A DNA stretch of 25,258 nucleotides, taken from the NCBI GenBank assembly GCA_018826025.1, contig JAHKAK010000118.1, positions 1 to 25,258 on the forward strand, read 5' to 3'. The DNA comes from Patescibacteria group bacterium (lineage in GTDB: Bacteria; Patescibacteriota; Minisyncoccia; Portnoybacterales; GWB1-42-6). Shown piece after piece: positions 7,368-14,997 of the stretch (positions are counted from its first letter, which is position 1; every line of letters begins with the position of its first letter). The notes beneath the pieces were generated by a model, which was given only the letters and a program-made list of their open reading frames with translations, had not been told where the DNA came from and did no database searches. A program made the translations under genes and the position numbers.

Positions 7368-8360
7368 ATGATAAGCACAAAAAATCACTCGCGAAAATTA
7401 AGTTTGCTCGTGGCGATTTTGATATTGCTGGCGGGCGTATTTTTGGGCGGCTACCTGGTCTTAAAAAGCGGCCGGGTGGCCGCCGGCCAGCTTGATGATA
7501 TTTTAAAGGGCAAGGCAATTGATATCGTTGCCTGCAATCCCGATACCAGCGACTCAAACAAAGACGCCGATAACGACGGCTTAAAAGACTGGCAAGAAAT
7601 TCAAATTTATTTATCCGACCCGTGCAAGCAAGACACGGATGGCGACGGGTATTTGGACGGGGAAGAAGCGGCTTCCGGATATGACCCGACCAAAAAAGCG
7701 CCGGGGGATGAATTGCCCGGAACCACGCCCAAAGGCCCGCGGCCCCTGCCGGCCAACCTGACCAAAGCTTTAAGTTCAATGCTCGCCCAGCAAATTGGCA
7801 GCGGCAAAATTGACTCTTTTAATAAACAGGGTCAAATTCTGTCCGCCGCGGAACTGGAAAAGTATCCGGGGTTGCAACAATCAGTCCAGCAAATTATGTC
7901 AGCCGGCGAACAGCTGTTCGCGCCCGAGCCCATTGATGATAGTCAAATAGAAACCACCACCGATAATAGCAAGGCCGCTATCCAGCGCTACGCCGGAGAA
8001 GTGGCGGCTGCCCTGGTTTCGTCGCCAGACCAAGCCGTCAGCCAAGAAAGCGAAGCTTCTTTGTTTTTAACAGCCCTGCAAAATAATGATTTCTCCGAAG
8101 TAGCTCTCGTTTTAACCAACTATCAAACTGCTTATCAAAACCTGAAAAATATCCAAGAGCCGGTTCCAACTGATTTGCTCTCTTTGCACAAAGAACAGCT
8201 GAATATGCTTTCCGGCTTAATCAAAATTTACCAAGCGATTATAGAATTTAACGCCGACCCTTTAAAAGCGAATCTGGCCCTGCAAAAATACGAAGTTATC
8301 TCTTTGGAACTTGTCAATTGGCTTCAAAAATTAGCCGAAGTCATTGAATCCCATCCGTAA
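7368..8360 (+). CDS. Exported thrombospondin type-3 repeat protein
   Basis: The N-terminus (residues 10-32, LSLLVAILILLAGVFLGGYL) is a membrane anchor or signal. Residues about 60-105 hold Ca-binding TSP3-type repeats: DSNKDADNDGLKDWQEI, then DPCKQDTDGDGYLDGEEA with a following SGYDPTKKAPGDE. A proline-rich linker and a helical domain to residue 330 come next and are not recognised. In this cluster it is likely an envelope or pilus-associated surface protein. It opens the plus-strand secretion cluster and has its own promoter, with a predicted leaderless start at ATG 7368. The function is inferred from the repeats and neighbours. Confidence 0.8.
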   Translation: MISTKNHSRKLSLLVAILILLAGVFLGGYLVLKSGRVAAGQLDDILKGKAIDIVACNPDTSDSNKDADNDGLKDWQEIQIYLSDPCKQDTDGDGYLDGEEAASGYDPTKKAPGDELPGTTPKGPRPLPANLTKALSSMLAQQIGSGKIDSFNKQGQILSAAELEKYPGLQQSVQQIMSAGEQLFAPEPIDDSQIETTTDNSKAAIQRYAGEVAAALVSSPDQAVSQESEASLFLTALQNNDFSEVALVLTNYQTAYQNLKNIQEPVPTDLLSLHKEQLNMLSGLIKIYQAIIEFNADPLKANLALQKYEVISLELVNWLQKLAEVIESHP

Positions 8361-8380
8361 AAATTTTCTATCCCCCTTGT

Positions 8381-8556
8381 TGTCATCCCGGCCTTGAGCC
8401 AAGCTAAGCTTGGCCTTGAGCCGGGATCCAGACCCTGAAATTAAACCCCCCAACCTCCCTTTACAGAAAGGGAGGAGAAAATCCTGGATTCCCGCTGGAG
8501 TTTACCCCGTACTTGATACGGGGCGGGAATGACAGATACGGGACGGGAATGGCAGA
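8381..8556. repeat. Composite nested palindromic repeats
   Basis: A TGTCATCCCGGCC...GGAATGACA element (8381-8534) is interrupted by an AAGCTAAGCTT palindrome, by an AACCTCCCTTT / AAAGGGAGG hairpin near 8450-8476, and by CCCCGTACTTGATACGGGG. A partial second copy of its end (ATACGGGACGGGAATGGCAGA) follows at once. The repeats fill nearly the whole gap before the next gene, so no promoter could be defined. Confidence 0.75.
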
Positions 8557-8580
8557 TAGAGCTTGCCTAATACCAGATCT

Positions 8581-10383
8581 ATGATTAATCTTGACGCTTC
8601 AATTATCAATAACAATCACCTGCAAAGAAATTTAGCCGGCGTGATTTTTTTCGTGATGCTGGCTAATTTAATTATCGGCGGTATTTTAATTCCTTATCAA
8701 CAAGCTCAAGCCCAATGGGCTGTTGTTGCTCCCTTGACAAATGTTCAGCTTATATTAAAAAATGTGTGGGACGGAATCTATCAGGCTTATGATAAAGCGA
8801 AAACAGCCATCATAGCCGCTGTCAAACTTTGGGAAAAACAACAAGCCATCTTAAAGAAGGTGCTCAAAGCCGCCTGGGACTATCTCCGTCTCCAACTGCT
8901 TCATATGTTAGTCAATGATATTGTCGCCTGGATCCAGGGCGGAGGAGAGCCAAGATTTGTCACCGACTGGCAGAGTTTTTTGCGGACCGCGGCGGATAAA
9001 GCCGGGGGCAACTTTGTCACCCAGTATTTGGGCGCGGGATTTTTATGCGAGGCTTTCGATCTAAAGCTCCAAATTGCCCTAGCGAAGCCGCAAACTTTTG
9101 ACGAATCGGTTACCTGCTCTCTCTCTGACATTACTGATAACATTGACGACTTTTTTAGTGATTTTTCCAACGGCGGCTGGGAAGCGTGGCTCGCGGTTTC
9201 CGAGCCCAACAACAATATTTTCGGCGCGGACTTGCTAGCCTTGGATAAAAAATATGATGTGATGGCCGCGGCCCAAGAAGCGGCTAAAAATGACGCTGCC
9301 TCCGCGGCCGGATATTTGGGCGATAAAGTTTGCGTCAAAAGACAATGCAATAATCAGACCACCGGCCAGCCCGGTCAAGTGGAAACTTACTCCGGCGCCT
9401 CTTTAGGCTGGACCAAAGATCAGCTTGATCAGGGCGACGGCACCTCTTGCACTTGTTTTGAATGGACAACCCGGACTCCCGGCCGGGTTGTGGGCGACTC
9501 TCTCCAGCAAGCGCTGGGCATAGATATAGAAAACCTTATCCAAGCCAAAGAATTTTCCGAATTTGCCGGCGCCATTATTGACGCGGTGATTAACCGCGCC
9601 ATTAGAGAAGGCATAGCTTTAATGAAGTCTTCCCCTGACGGCACCAGCGCCGGCCAAACAGGAGCAGGCATCAGCACGCCCGCCACTGTTTCTGCTAACA
9701 TTTCCTCCTACGCCGACGCCCTAACCGGCAGCGCCAGCGCCCAAACTATAATCGGACAACAAGATCTATATAAAGAAAATCTTAAAAAATTACTGGCGGA
9801 AAGCCAGGTTAGTTTAGGTGTTTTAAACAATATTAAAAATTCTAAAAATAATGTCTTGAGCCTCTACCAACAACTCCAGCAAAGAGGATGCTCAAATCCC
9901 CCTAATATCGCCTCTTCCATCAGCGCCACCCAAAATGAAATCTCCGCTCTGAACACGAAAATCGCTTCGCTCAACAGCGATATTATTGCTATTCAAACTA
10001 AAATCTCCCAAGTTACCACAGCCAATATTGACACCTTAGCCTATAAAGCTGCCGCCGATGCTTATATTAGGGTTTACGAGGCCAATATCAGCAACCCCAA
10101 AGCGCAAGTTGTGCTGGATGCCGAAGCCATCTTTAAAGCCGCCCAAGCCAAAGCCATTGCTTCCAACCAAGCATTGCTGGCTACTTCCAGCACTGACTTT
10201 GACGATTTTGCCAGTCAAACCACGGCAAAAACCAGTGCCACGGCGCAAGAAGCCGTTGACGTTATGACCGCAAGGGGTGTTATCTCTACTTGCGCGTACA
10301 CCCAAAGCAACACGCTCTATAAAGATCTTTGCGACTCTCAAAGCAAAGAGATTGAATTACAAGGCTATCTTAGCGCTTGTTGA
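8581..10383 (+). CDS. Large exported coiled-coil protein of the secretion cluster
   Basis: This 600-residue protein is not recognised as a named family. After a short N-terminus comes a hydrophobic signal (GVIFFVMLANLIIGGILIPY) ending in AQAQWA, a plausible cleavage site. The mature part has amphipathic helices, then a cysteine cluster in the middle (CVKRQCNN, then CTCFEW). The C-terminal third is rich in Ala, Gln, Ser and Asn (SATQNEISALNTKIASLN) and predicted to form coiled coils, ending with scattered Cys. It sits just before the VirB6-like gene, so a periplasmic or surface component of the machine, perhaps a pilus-tip or adhesin-like subunit, is a reasonable guess. The frame opens earlier with a TTG at 8563; I prefer the ATG at 8581 because it starts outside the repeat DNA. 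Confidence 0.7.
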   Translation: MINLDASIINNNHLQRNLAGVIFFVMLANLIIGGILIPYQQAQAQWAVVAPLTNVQLILKNVWDGIYQAYDKAKTAIIAAVKLWEKQQAILKKVLKAAWDYLRLQLLHMLVNDIVAWIQGGGEPRFVTDWQSFLRTAADKAGGNFVTQYLGAGFLCEAFDLKLQIALAKPQTFDESVTCSLSDITDNIDDFFSDFSNGGWEAWLAVSEPNNNIFGADLLALDKKYDVMAAAQEAAKNDAASAAGYLGDKVCVKRQCNNQTTGQPGQVETYSGASLGWTKDQLDQGDGTSCTCFEWTTRTPGRVVGDSLQQALGIDIENLIQAKEFSEFAGAIIDAVINRAIREGIALMKSSPDGTSAGQTGAGISTPATVSANISSYADALTGSASAQTIIGQQDLYKENLKKLLAESQVSLGVLNNIKNSKNNVLSLYQQLQQRGCSNPPNIASSISATQNEISALNTKIASLNSDIIAIQTKISQVTTANIDTLAYKAAADAYIRVYEANISNPKAQVVLDAEAIFKAAQAKAIASNQALLATSSTDFDDFASQTTAKTSATAQEAVDVMTARGVISTCAYTQSNTLYKDLCDSQSKEIELQGYLSAC

Positions 10384-10391
10384 TTAACTAG

Positions 10392-10460
<69 letters not shown>

Positions 10461-10530
10461 GTCAAAGAAAATCGCACCCTCGCCTTGTTTAAGCCGTCTA
10501 TGTCGCTTACTGTTACCACTTAAATCTCTA

Positions 10531-12387
10531 ATGCCAACCCTAACCAAAAATAAAAAAATCATTATCGGTTTGCTTTCGGTTTTTTTGATTTTGGGTGTGG
10601 TTTTTGTATTGGGGGCACCCAATGCCCAAGCCGGTATTGGCACGTGGGTTCTAGAGGGCTTCGCTTGGATAGCCTATGGAATTTTATGGTTATTCAGCAA
10701 ACTGGTTGCTGTGGCCGCGTTTCTTTTGGAAGCGGTCTTTGCCATAGAAAAATCTGCCGGCGGATTTACCAAGGCAACGATTGTCACCAGCGGCTGGGCC
10801 ATAACACGCGGGCTTTGCAATATGATTTTTGCCTTGATTTTATTGCTCATGGCCTTTGACACAATTTTACAAACCAATAAGTTCCCCATAAAAACCATCC
10901 TGCCAAGATTAATTTTAGTCGCCTTAACCATTAATTTCAGTCTAATCTTCTTGGGCGTCATCATTGATTTTGCGCAAATTCTAACTCGTTTTTTCATTGA
11001 CAAAGCCGCCGGCCCAAACGGCATCGCCGCCCAATTGGTCAACGGCCTAAATATTACCGCGCTTTTTAAAACGCCAACCGGCGCGCTCGACAATACTAAG
11101 ACAATTCAGGCGGCGCTGGGCGGCGGCATTGCCAGCTTACTGGCAATTTTTGGCTCGCTGGCGTTGGGCATTATTATAATTTTAATCGCCACTTTCGCGT
11201 TGGCAGCCGGTGCGATTTTTATGCTGATCCGGCTGGTATCGCTTTGGGTCCTGCTTATTTTCGCGCCCCTGGCCTGGCTGGGAATGATCACGCCGCTCCC
11301 GGGACTAAAAAGCATAGTCAGCGACTGGTGGGATAAATTTTTTAAGTGGACTTTTTTCGCGCCAATTTACGCTTTCTTCATTTACTTGGCCGTGCTGGCC
11401 GCCAACACGCCCTTCGCTCCCGAAACTGCAGCCCAAAAAAAAATCAGCGGCAGCGTATTTTTAAACAGCTTCCTGTCACCGGATAATGGCATCTCCTTAC
11501 TCCTACAATATATCGTTATTATTATTATTTTGCTCTACGGCCTGCAAACCGCCCAAACCGCCGGCCTTAAGGGCGCCGGCGCGGTGACGGCCTGGGGCAA
11601 AAAAGCAAAGGGAGCGCTAATAAAAGGTACAAAAGATATGACCGGGATAACTAGTCTTACCGGGGGGATAAAAGAGCGCTATGGCGAACTAAAAAACAAA
11701 TATGTTTCCGCTCCCTTAGCGAAACGACAAGCGGAATGGGCTACTCGGTTCGGTTCAAAGAGCGCCTTGGAAAGAGATATGAGAACCCGAGCCGGGGAGT
11801 ATGAAAAGAATAAATCAGTGGAAGAAATGACGAGCTTGGCCCAAGGGGGCGACGCCGCCGCCACTTACGCGCTGGCTAATATAAACGTGCTTGACGCGCC
11901 CACCTACACCGCTTTTAGCTCCAAAAACAAAAACGAAAAAACGCAAAAAGCGCTGAATGTAAAGATTGGACAGAAACGAGTTGACCTCGTCGCCATCAGT
12001 AACGCCATTGAGAAATCCAAACCCACCCACAAAGACTATCGAAAAGAATACGACAGAATTGAGGCTGCCAATCACGGCTGGACCCCCAGCCAAATAGAAA
12101 ATCAGATTGAAAATGACTCCATAACGCAAGACATCGGAAAATTGTCCGCGGAAAAATTTGCCGATCAAGATTGGATAAAAATAGAAAGCGATTTGGCTCA
12201 GCCACCGGGATCACCGCCGTCGCCAAACGGAATACAAGTGGCTTCGGCCGCGATTCAGACATACGTGGGCATGACGCGCGAAGCGAGAACAGAATTTAGA
12301 AAAAGAATCAGTCCGGCCCAAAAAACAGCTATCAACAAACTAGCAGAAACAATTTTACCGGCTGGTAGCCCGCCACTAATTGTCTAA
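10531..12387 (+). CDS. VirB6/TrbL-like type IV secretion membrane protein
   Basis: In type IV systems, VirB6/TrbL proteins form the polytopic inner-membrane channel component. This protein has a signal-like N-terminus (IIIGLLSVFLILGVVFVLG, then APNAQAG) and about six further hydrophobic segments up to residue 345. These include the LCNMIFALILLLMAFDTIL, SLALGIIIILIATFALAAGA and FFAPIYAFFIYLAVLAAN segments. The arrangement of a GWAITRGLCN loop followed by paired helices is typical of Parcubacterial VirB6-like proteins. From about residue 350 to 618 it is hydrophilic and charged, a long probable cytoplasmic tail. It is followed closely by the next gene and likely shares its transcript. The family call rests on topology and context more than on exact motifs. 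Confidence 0.75.
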   Translation: MPTLTKNKKIIIGLLSVFLILGVVFVLGAPNAQAGIGTWVLEGFAWIAYGILWLFSKLVAVAAFLLEAVFAIEKSAGGFTKATIVTSGWAITRGLCNMIFALILLLMAFDTILQTNKFPIKTILPRLILVALTINFSLIFLGVIIDFAQILTRFFIDKAAGPNGIAAQLVNGLNITALFKTPTGALDNTKTIQAALGGGIASLLAIFGSLALGIIIILIATFALAAGAIFMLIRLVSLWVLLIFAPLAWLGMITPLPGLKSIVSDWWDKFFKWTFFAPIYAFFIYLAVLAANTPFAPETAAQKKISGSVFLNSFLSPDNGISLLLQYIVIIIILLYGLQTAQTAGLKGAGAVTAWGKKAKGALIKGTKDMTGITSLTGGIKERYGELKNKYVSAPLAKRQAEWATRFGSKSALERDMRTRAGEYEKNKSVEEMTSLAQGGDAAATYALANINVLDAPTYTAFSSKNKNEKTQKALNVKIGQKRVDLVAISNAIEKSKPTHKDYRKEYDRIEAANHGWTPSQIENQIENDSITQDIGKLSAEKFADQDWIKIESDLAQPPGSPPSPNGIQVASAAIQTYVGMTREARTEFRKRISPAQKTAINKLAETILPAGSPPLIV

Positions 12388-12394
12388 CCTTATT

Positions 12395-13717
12395 ATGACA
12401 ACCAAAGAGATGCTGCAGGCCATAAAAAATTTCAAGGAAACAAGGTATTATTCGCCCTACGCTGTTTTTGCCACCAAAAATCCCGACGAAGAAACCATTG
12501 ACCAGATTCAAACGATACAAGAAAAATTCTTAAATCTGCCGGAAAGTGAGAAAAATAAACTCGTGTCGCCGCAAACCGAAGAAATCATAAAAAAAATCGG
12601 CGAAGATTTTAAATTACAGCTTTGGCAAATAGCTGATATTTCCAGCGCTATCAGAAGCTATTATTTTAAAGAACTGCCCTTAACCAATTTCACCTCTCAT
12701 TTGATTGAGAAGGTGGGAACGAACCAAAAGCAAACTCAAGAGATTACGCAACGATTAATCAAGAATGTTTTTGAATCCGAGTCCCTTGGCCAAAGAAACT
12801 TGATTTACTTACCGCTCGCCGAAGCTTTAATTAAATATCCTCAACTTAAAAAACAGCCGATCACTTTTGACTCAATTAAAATCCGAGATTTTGCCACTTT
12901 GGTTTTGCCCTCAATTGAAAATTGGCTTCAAGATTATCAGCAAACTGCAGGAGGGCAAAAACACGATTCCGTTGAAAGAAGCGACTATCTTTTTAACAGC
13001 GCCAACACTAAAAACCTGACGCCGCCAGAACGCCAAAAATTATCCGCGATTCTCCAATCCGCTGATGAAAACTCTACTATTGCAATCGACCCAGAAAAAC
13101 AAATAATTATCTTTGGATTAACTCAAACCCCCGAAACAACAATAAAAAAAGACGCCACCCGACCGGCTATAGCCAATAAGACAATTCCGTCTGCCCAAAA
13201 AACCCTCCGCCAGTTGGCTCAAGATAACAAGAACGCGCTAAACCAAAACTTAACGACCAGTCCTATAAAAGTAGCGGACTTTGACCAGCCGGTTAGGCCA
13301 ACAATTAAGAATTGGCTCGTGGATTATGTTAAAATAAAAGGCGCGGGGCATCACGCGTCCTTGGAAAGAAGCGATTATCTTTTTAACAGCCCCAACGCCA
13401 AAGCTTTGCCGGCCAAAGAACGCGCGCTGGTCGCCGAGATCCTAAGGGCTTATGATGATGATTTGACCTTACCAATTAACGAATCGGACCAAAACATTTT
13501 ATTAGATAAGCTATCCGTTTTCGAAACGCCCCGCTTTGACCGAACTACTTCCCCTCCACCAAGCGCGAGCGCGTCAACGCCGTCCCGGCCACAACCAGCC
13601 AGCCAATATCGCGAACCAATTTCTCAAGAAGATCTCTCTGGGCCAACGAAGCAAACACCACCGAAACCAACGCCACGTCTAACCGGCAATATTATTGATT
13701 TAAAAGACTTGCAATAG
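12395..13717 (+). CDS. Cytosolic protein with a duplicated NWLxDY/ERSDYLFNS motif
   Basis: The protein has 440 residues and no signal or membrane segment, and it is not recognised. Residues about 174-228 and 304-358 are two copies of one motif: xxNWLxDY, a glycine/histidine loop, ERSDYLFNSxNxKxL, then a helix with ERxxxxxIL and an acidic end. The N-terminal 170 residues are helical and charged. The C-terminus (from about 385) is a proline-rich, low-complexity tail ending LTGNIIDLKDLQ. It sits between the VirB6-like gene and prgI, suggesting a role tied to the machine, possibly regulatory or chaperone-like. The frame also has a TTG at 12380 overlapping the upstream stop; the ATG at 12395, seven bases after that stop, is preferred. 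Confidence 0.7.
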   Translation: MTTKEMLQAIKNFKETRYYSPYAVFATKNPDEETIDQIQTIQEKFLNLPESEKNKLVSPQTEEIIKKIGEDFKLQLWQIADISSAIRSYYFKELPLTNFTSHLIEKVGTNQKQTQEITQRLIKNVFESESLGQRNLIYLPLAEALIKYPQLKKQPITFDSIKIRDFATLVLPSIENWLQDYQQTAGGQKHDSVERSDYLFNSANTKNLTPPERQKLSAILQSADENSTIAIDPEKQIIIFGLTQTPETTIKKDATRPAIANKTIPSAQKTLRQLAQDNKNALNQNLTTSPIKVADFDQPVRPTIKNWLVDYVKIKGAGHHASLERSDYLFNSPNAKALPAKERALVAEILRAYDDDLTLPINESDQNILLDKLSVFETPRFDRTTSPPPSASASTPSRPQPASQYREPISQEDLSGPTKQTPPKPTPRLTGNIIDLKDLQ

Positions 13718-13891
13718 AAGCAAATAGACGCAAATAAAATACACGCTAAACCGCAAGTTCACGCAAACTGAATACACGCGAAATAACGCTAAAACACAAA
13801 TCATTGATTGATTTGCGTAAATTAGCGCTTATGCCTTTGCGTAAAGTAGCGTTATAGCGTTTAGGCCTTGCGTAAAGTTGCTTCTACAATC
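13718..13891. other. Self-complementary spacer before prgI
   Basis: The gap is made of degenerate words. The left half carries ACGCAAAT, ACGCTAAA and CACGCGAAATAACGC. The right half carries their complements TTTGCGTAAATTAGCG, TTTGCGTAAAGTAGCG and CTTGCGTAAAGTTGC. The turn is the palindromic AAATCATTGATTGATTT near 13798-13815. The spacer would form one long imperfect hairpin reaching from the upstream stop to the prgI ATG. No Shine-Dalgarno sequence is present. Confidence 0.65.
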
Positions 13892-14170
13892 ATGCGATTT
13901 AACGTTCCCCAATTTATTGACATCGAAGACACTATCATCGGGCCGCTAACGCTCAAACAATTTTTTCTGCTGATTGGCGGCGGGCTTGTCATTGTTTTTT
14001 TATGGTGGCTGTTTGAACTGTGGTTTGTGCTCTTAATCGGCGTGCCGCTGGCCTTGGTTTTGGCCGCCGCGATTCTCATTAAAATCAACGGCCGGCCATT
14101 GACTAAAGTTTTCTCCGCCTGGTTTAAATATTGGATAAATCCGCGGTTTTATATCTGGAAAAAACGCTAA
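13892..14170 (+). CDS. prgI: PrgI family membrane protein (VirB3-like)
   Basis: PrgI proteins are small inner-membrane components that pair with the VirB4 ATPase in Gram-positive-type conjugation and related secretion systems. The 92 residues show the conserved start MRFNVPQFIDIEDTIIGPLT, with LTLKQF before two membrane helices (about residues 28-48 and 50-70). The C-terminal basic part is INGRPLTKVFSAWFKYWINP, also typical. The frame extends upstream to a TTG at 13868, but those codons (RKVAS) come from the spacer repeat and recur before the next gene, so the ATG at 13892 is the real start. Order with the TraC-like and VirB4 genes is as expected for Parcubacterial clusters. Confidence 0.9.
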   Translation: MRFNVPQFIDIEDTIIGPLTLKQFFLLIGGGLVIVFLWWLFELWFVLLIGVPLALVLAAAILIKINGRPLTKVFSAWFKYWINPRFYIWKKR

Positions 14171-14267
14171 TTTACGCTAAATGAAATACGCGCAAAAAAA
14201 CGCAAAAATAAATTGGTGCTTGGCGTAAATTTGCGTTTATGCCTTGCGTAAAGTTGCCTCTAAAAAC
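14171..14267. other. Self-complementary spacer before the TraC-like gene
   Basis: TTTACGCTAAATGAAATACG and CGCAAAAAAACGCAAAAATA on the left face GGCGTAAATTTGCGTTTATG and CCTTGCGTAAAGTTGCC on the right. The last word is nearly identical to the one directly before prgI (CCTTGCGTAAAGTTGC). The spacer runs from stop to start with no ribosome binding site. Confidence 0.6.
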
Positions 14268-14891
14268 ATGCCCGCTCCAACCCAACAAAAAATCATCATT
14301 GAAGAAATCAAAGAAGGCGTTATTGTCTTGAAAGGCGGCGATTTGCGCGGCGTTTTAATGGCCTCTTCAATCAACTTTTCCTTAAAATCAATCGACGAAC
14401 AAGATTCTTTAATTTTAAAATACCAAAGTTTTTTAAATTCACTTGATTTCCCGATCCAGATCTTAATGAATTCGCGACACTTGAGCATTGACGAGTACTT
14501 GGCTTCCATTGAACAAAAAAAGAAAGAACAGGCCAACGAACTGCTGCGAATCCAAATTTCCGAATATCTTGATTTTATAAAAAATCTCGTGCAAGTCGGC
14601 AATATTATGGACCAGTCATTTTTCGTCGTCGTGCCGCTGGCGCGCGTTGAAAGCAAAGAAGGAAATGTGATAGAAAAACTGGGGCTGTTCCAGAAAAAAG
14701 ACAATCAAAAAACTAAAAACTTTGACGAATTAAAGACCCAGCTCTGGCAACGACTGGAATACGTGGCGGCGGGGTTAGCGGGCCTGGGCATAAAATCGGC
14801 CCCGTTAAACACGGAGGAAATAATCCAGCTTTTTTATCGGCTTTATAATATGGGAACCAAAACCGTGCCCACGGCACCAACAAAGGAATGA
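14268..14891 (+). CDS. TraC-like protein, counterpart of a VirB4 N-terminal domain
   Basis: This 207-residue soluble protein lies between prgI and the VirB4 ATPase gene. The pattern IIIEEIKEGVIVLKGGDLRG, then LMASSINFSLKSIDEQD, then FLNSLDFPIQILMNSRHLSI matches the TraC-like domain seen at the N-terminus of VirB4/TraC ATPases. That is the part that contacts the membrane partner. No Walker motifs are present. I infer that VirB4 function is divided between this protein and the following ATPase, as in other Parcubacteria. The ATG at 14268 is chosen over the TTG at 14244 because the earlier codons are spacer repeat. Confidence 0.8.
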   Translation: MPAPTQQKIIIEEIKEGVIVLKGGDLRGVLMASSINFSLKSIDEQDSLILKYQSFLNSLDFPIQILMNSRHLSIDEYLASIEQKKKEQANELLRIQISEYLDFIKNLVQVGNIMDQSFFVVVPLARVESKEGNVIEKLGLFQKKDNQKTKNFDELKTQLWQRLEYVAAGLAGLGIKSAPLNTEEIIQLFYRLYNMGTKTVPTAPTKE

Positions 14892-14997
14892 CTGACGAAT
14901 CTACAAATCTATGCGAATCTGCGAATTCGCGAATTTACGAATTTATTTGCATATTTGTTGATTCGCATTATTCGCAGATTCGTTAACTTGTAATAAT
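14892..14997. other. Self-complementary spacer before virB4
   Basis: CGAATCTGCGAATTCGCGAA on the left is matched by ATTCGCATTATTCGCAGATT on the right, giving a long imperfect stem spanning almost the whole gap up to the virB4 ATG. The word used here (CGAATCTG) differs from that of the two preceding spacers (TTTACGC), so the structure is kept but the sequence is not. Confidence 0.65.

Noticed and set aside
7360..7807. Long minus-strand open frames opposite the TSP3 gene
   Set aside because: They are shadows of the high-GC codons of the TSP3 gene; the plus-strand product has clear Ca-binding repeats and a promoter.
8901..10341. Minus-strand frames of 90-149 codons opposite the coiled-coil protein gene
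   Set aside because: Composition follows the reverse complement of the real gene, and there is no start context or family motif.
13868..14267. TTG starts giving MRKVAS at both prgI and the TraC-like gene
   Set aside because: The shared peptide comes from the spacer word TTGCGTAAAGTTGC; the proteins' conserved N-termini begin at the downstream ATG codons.
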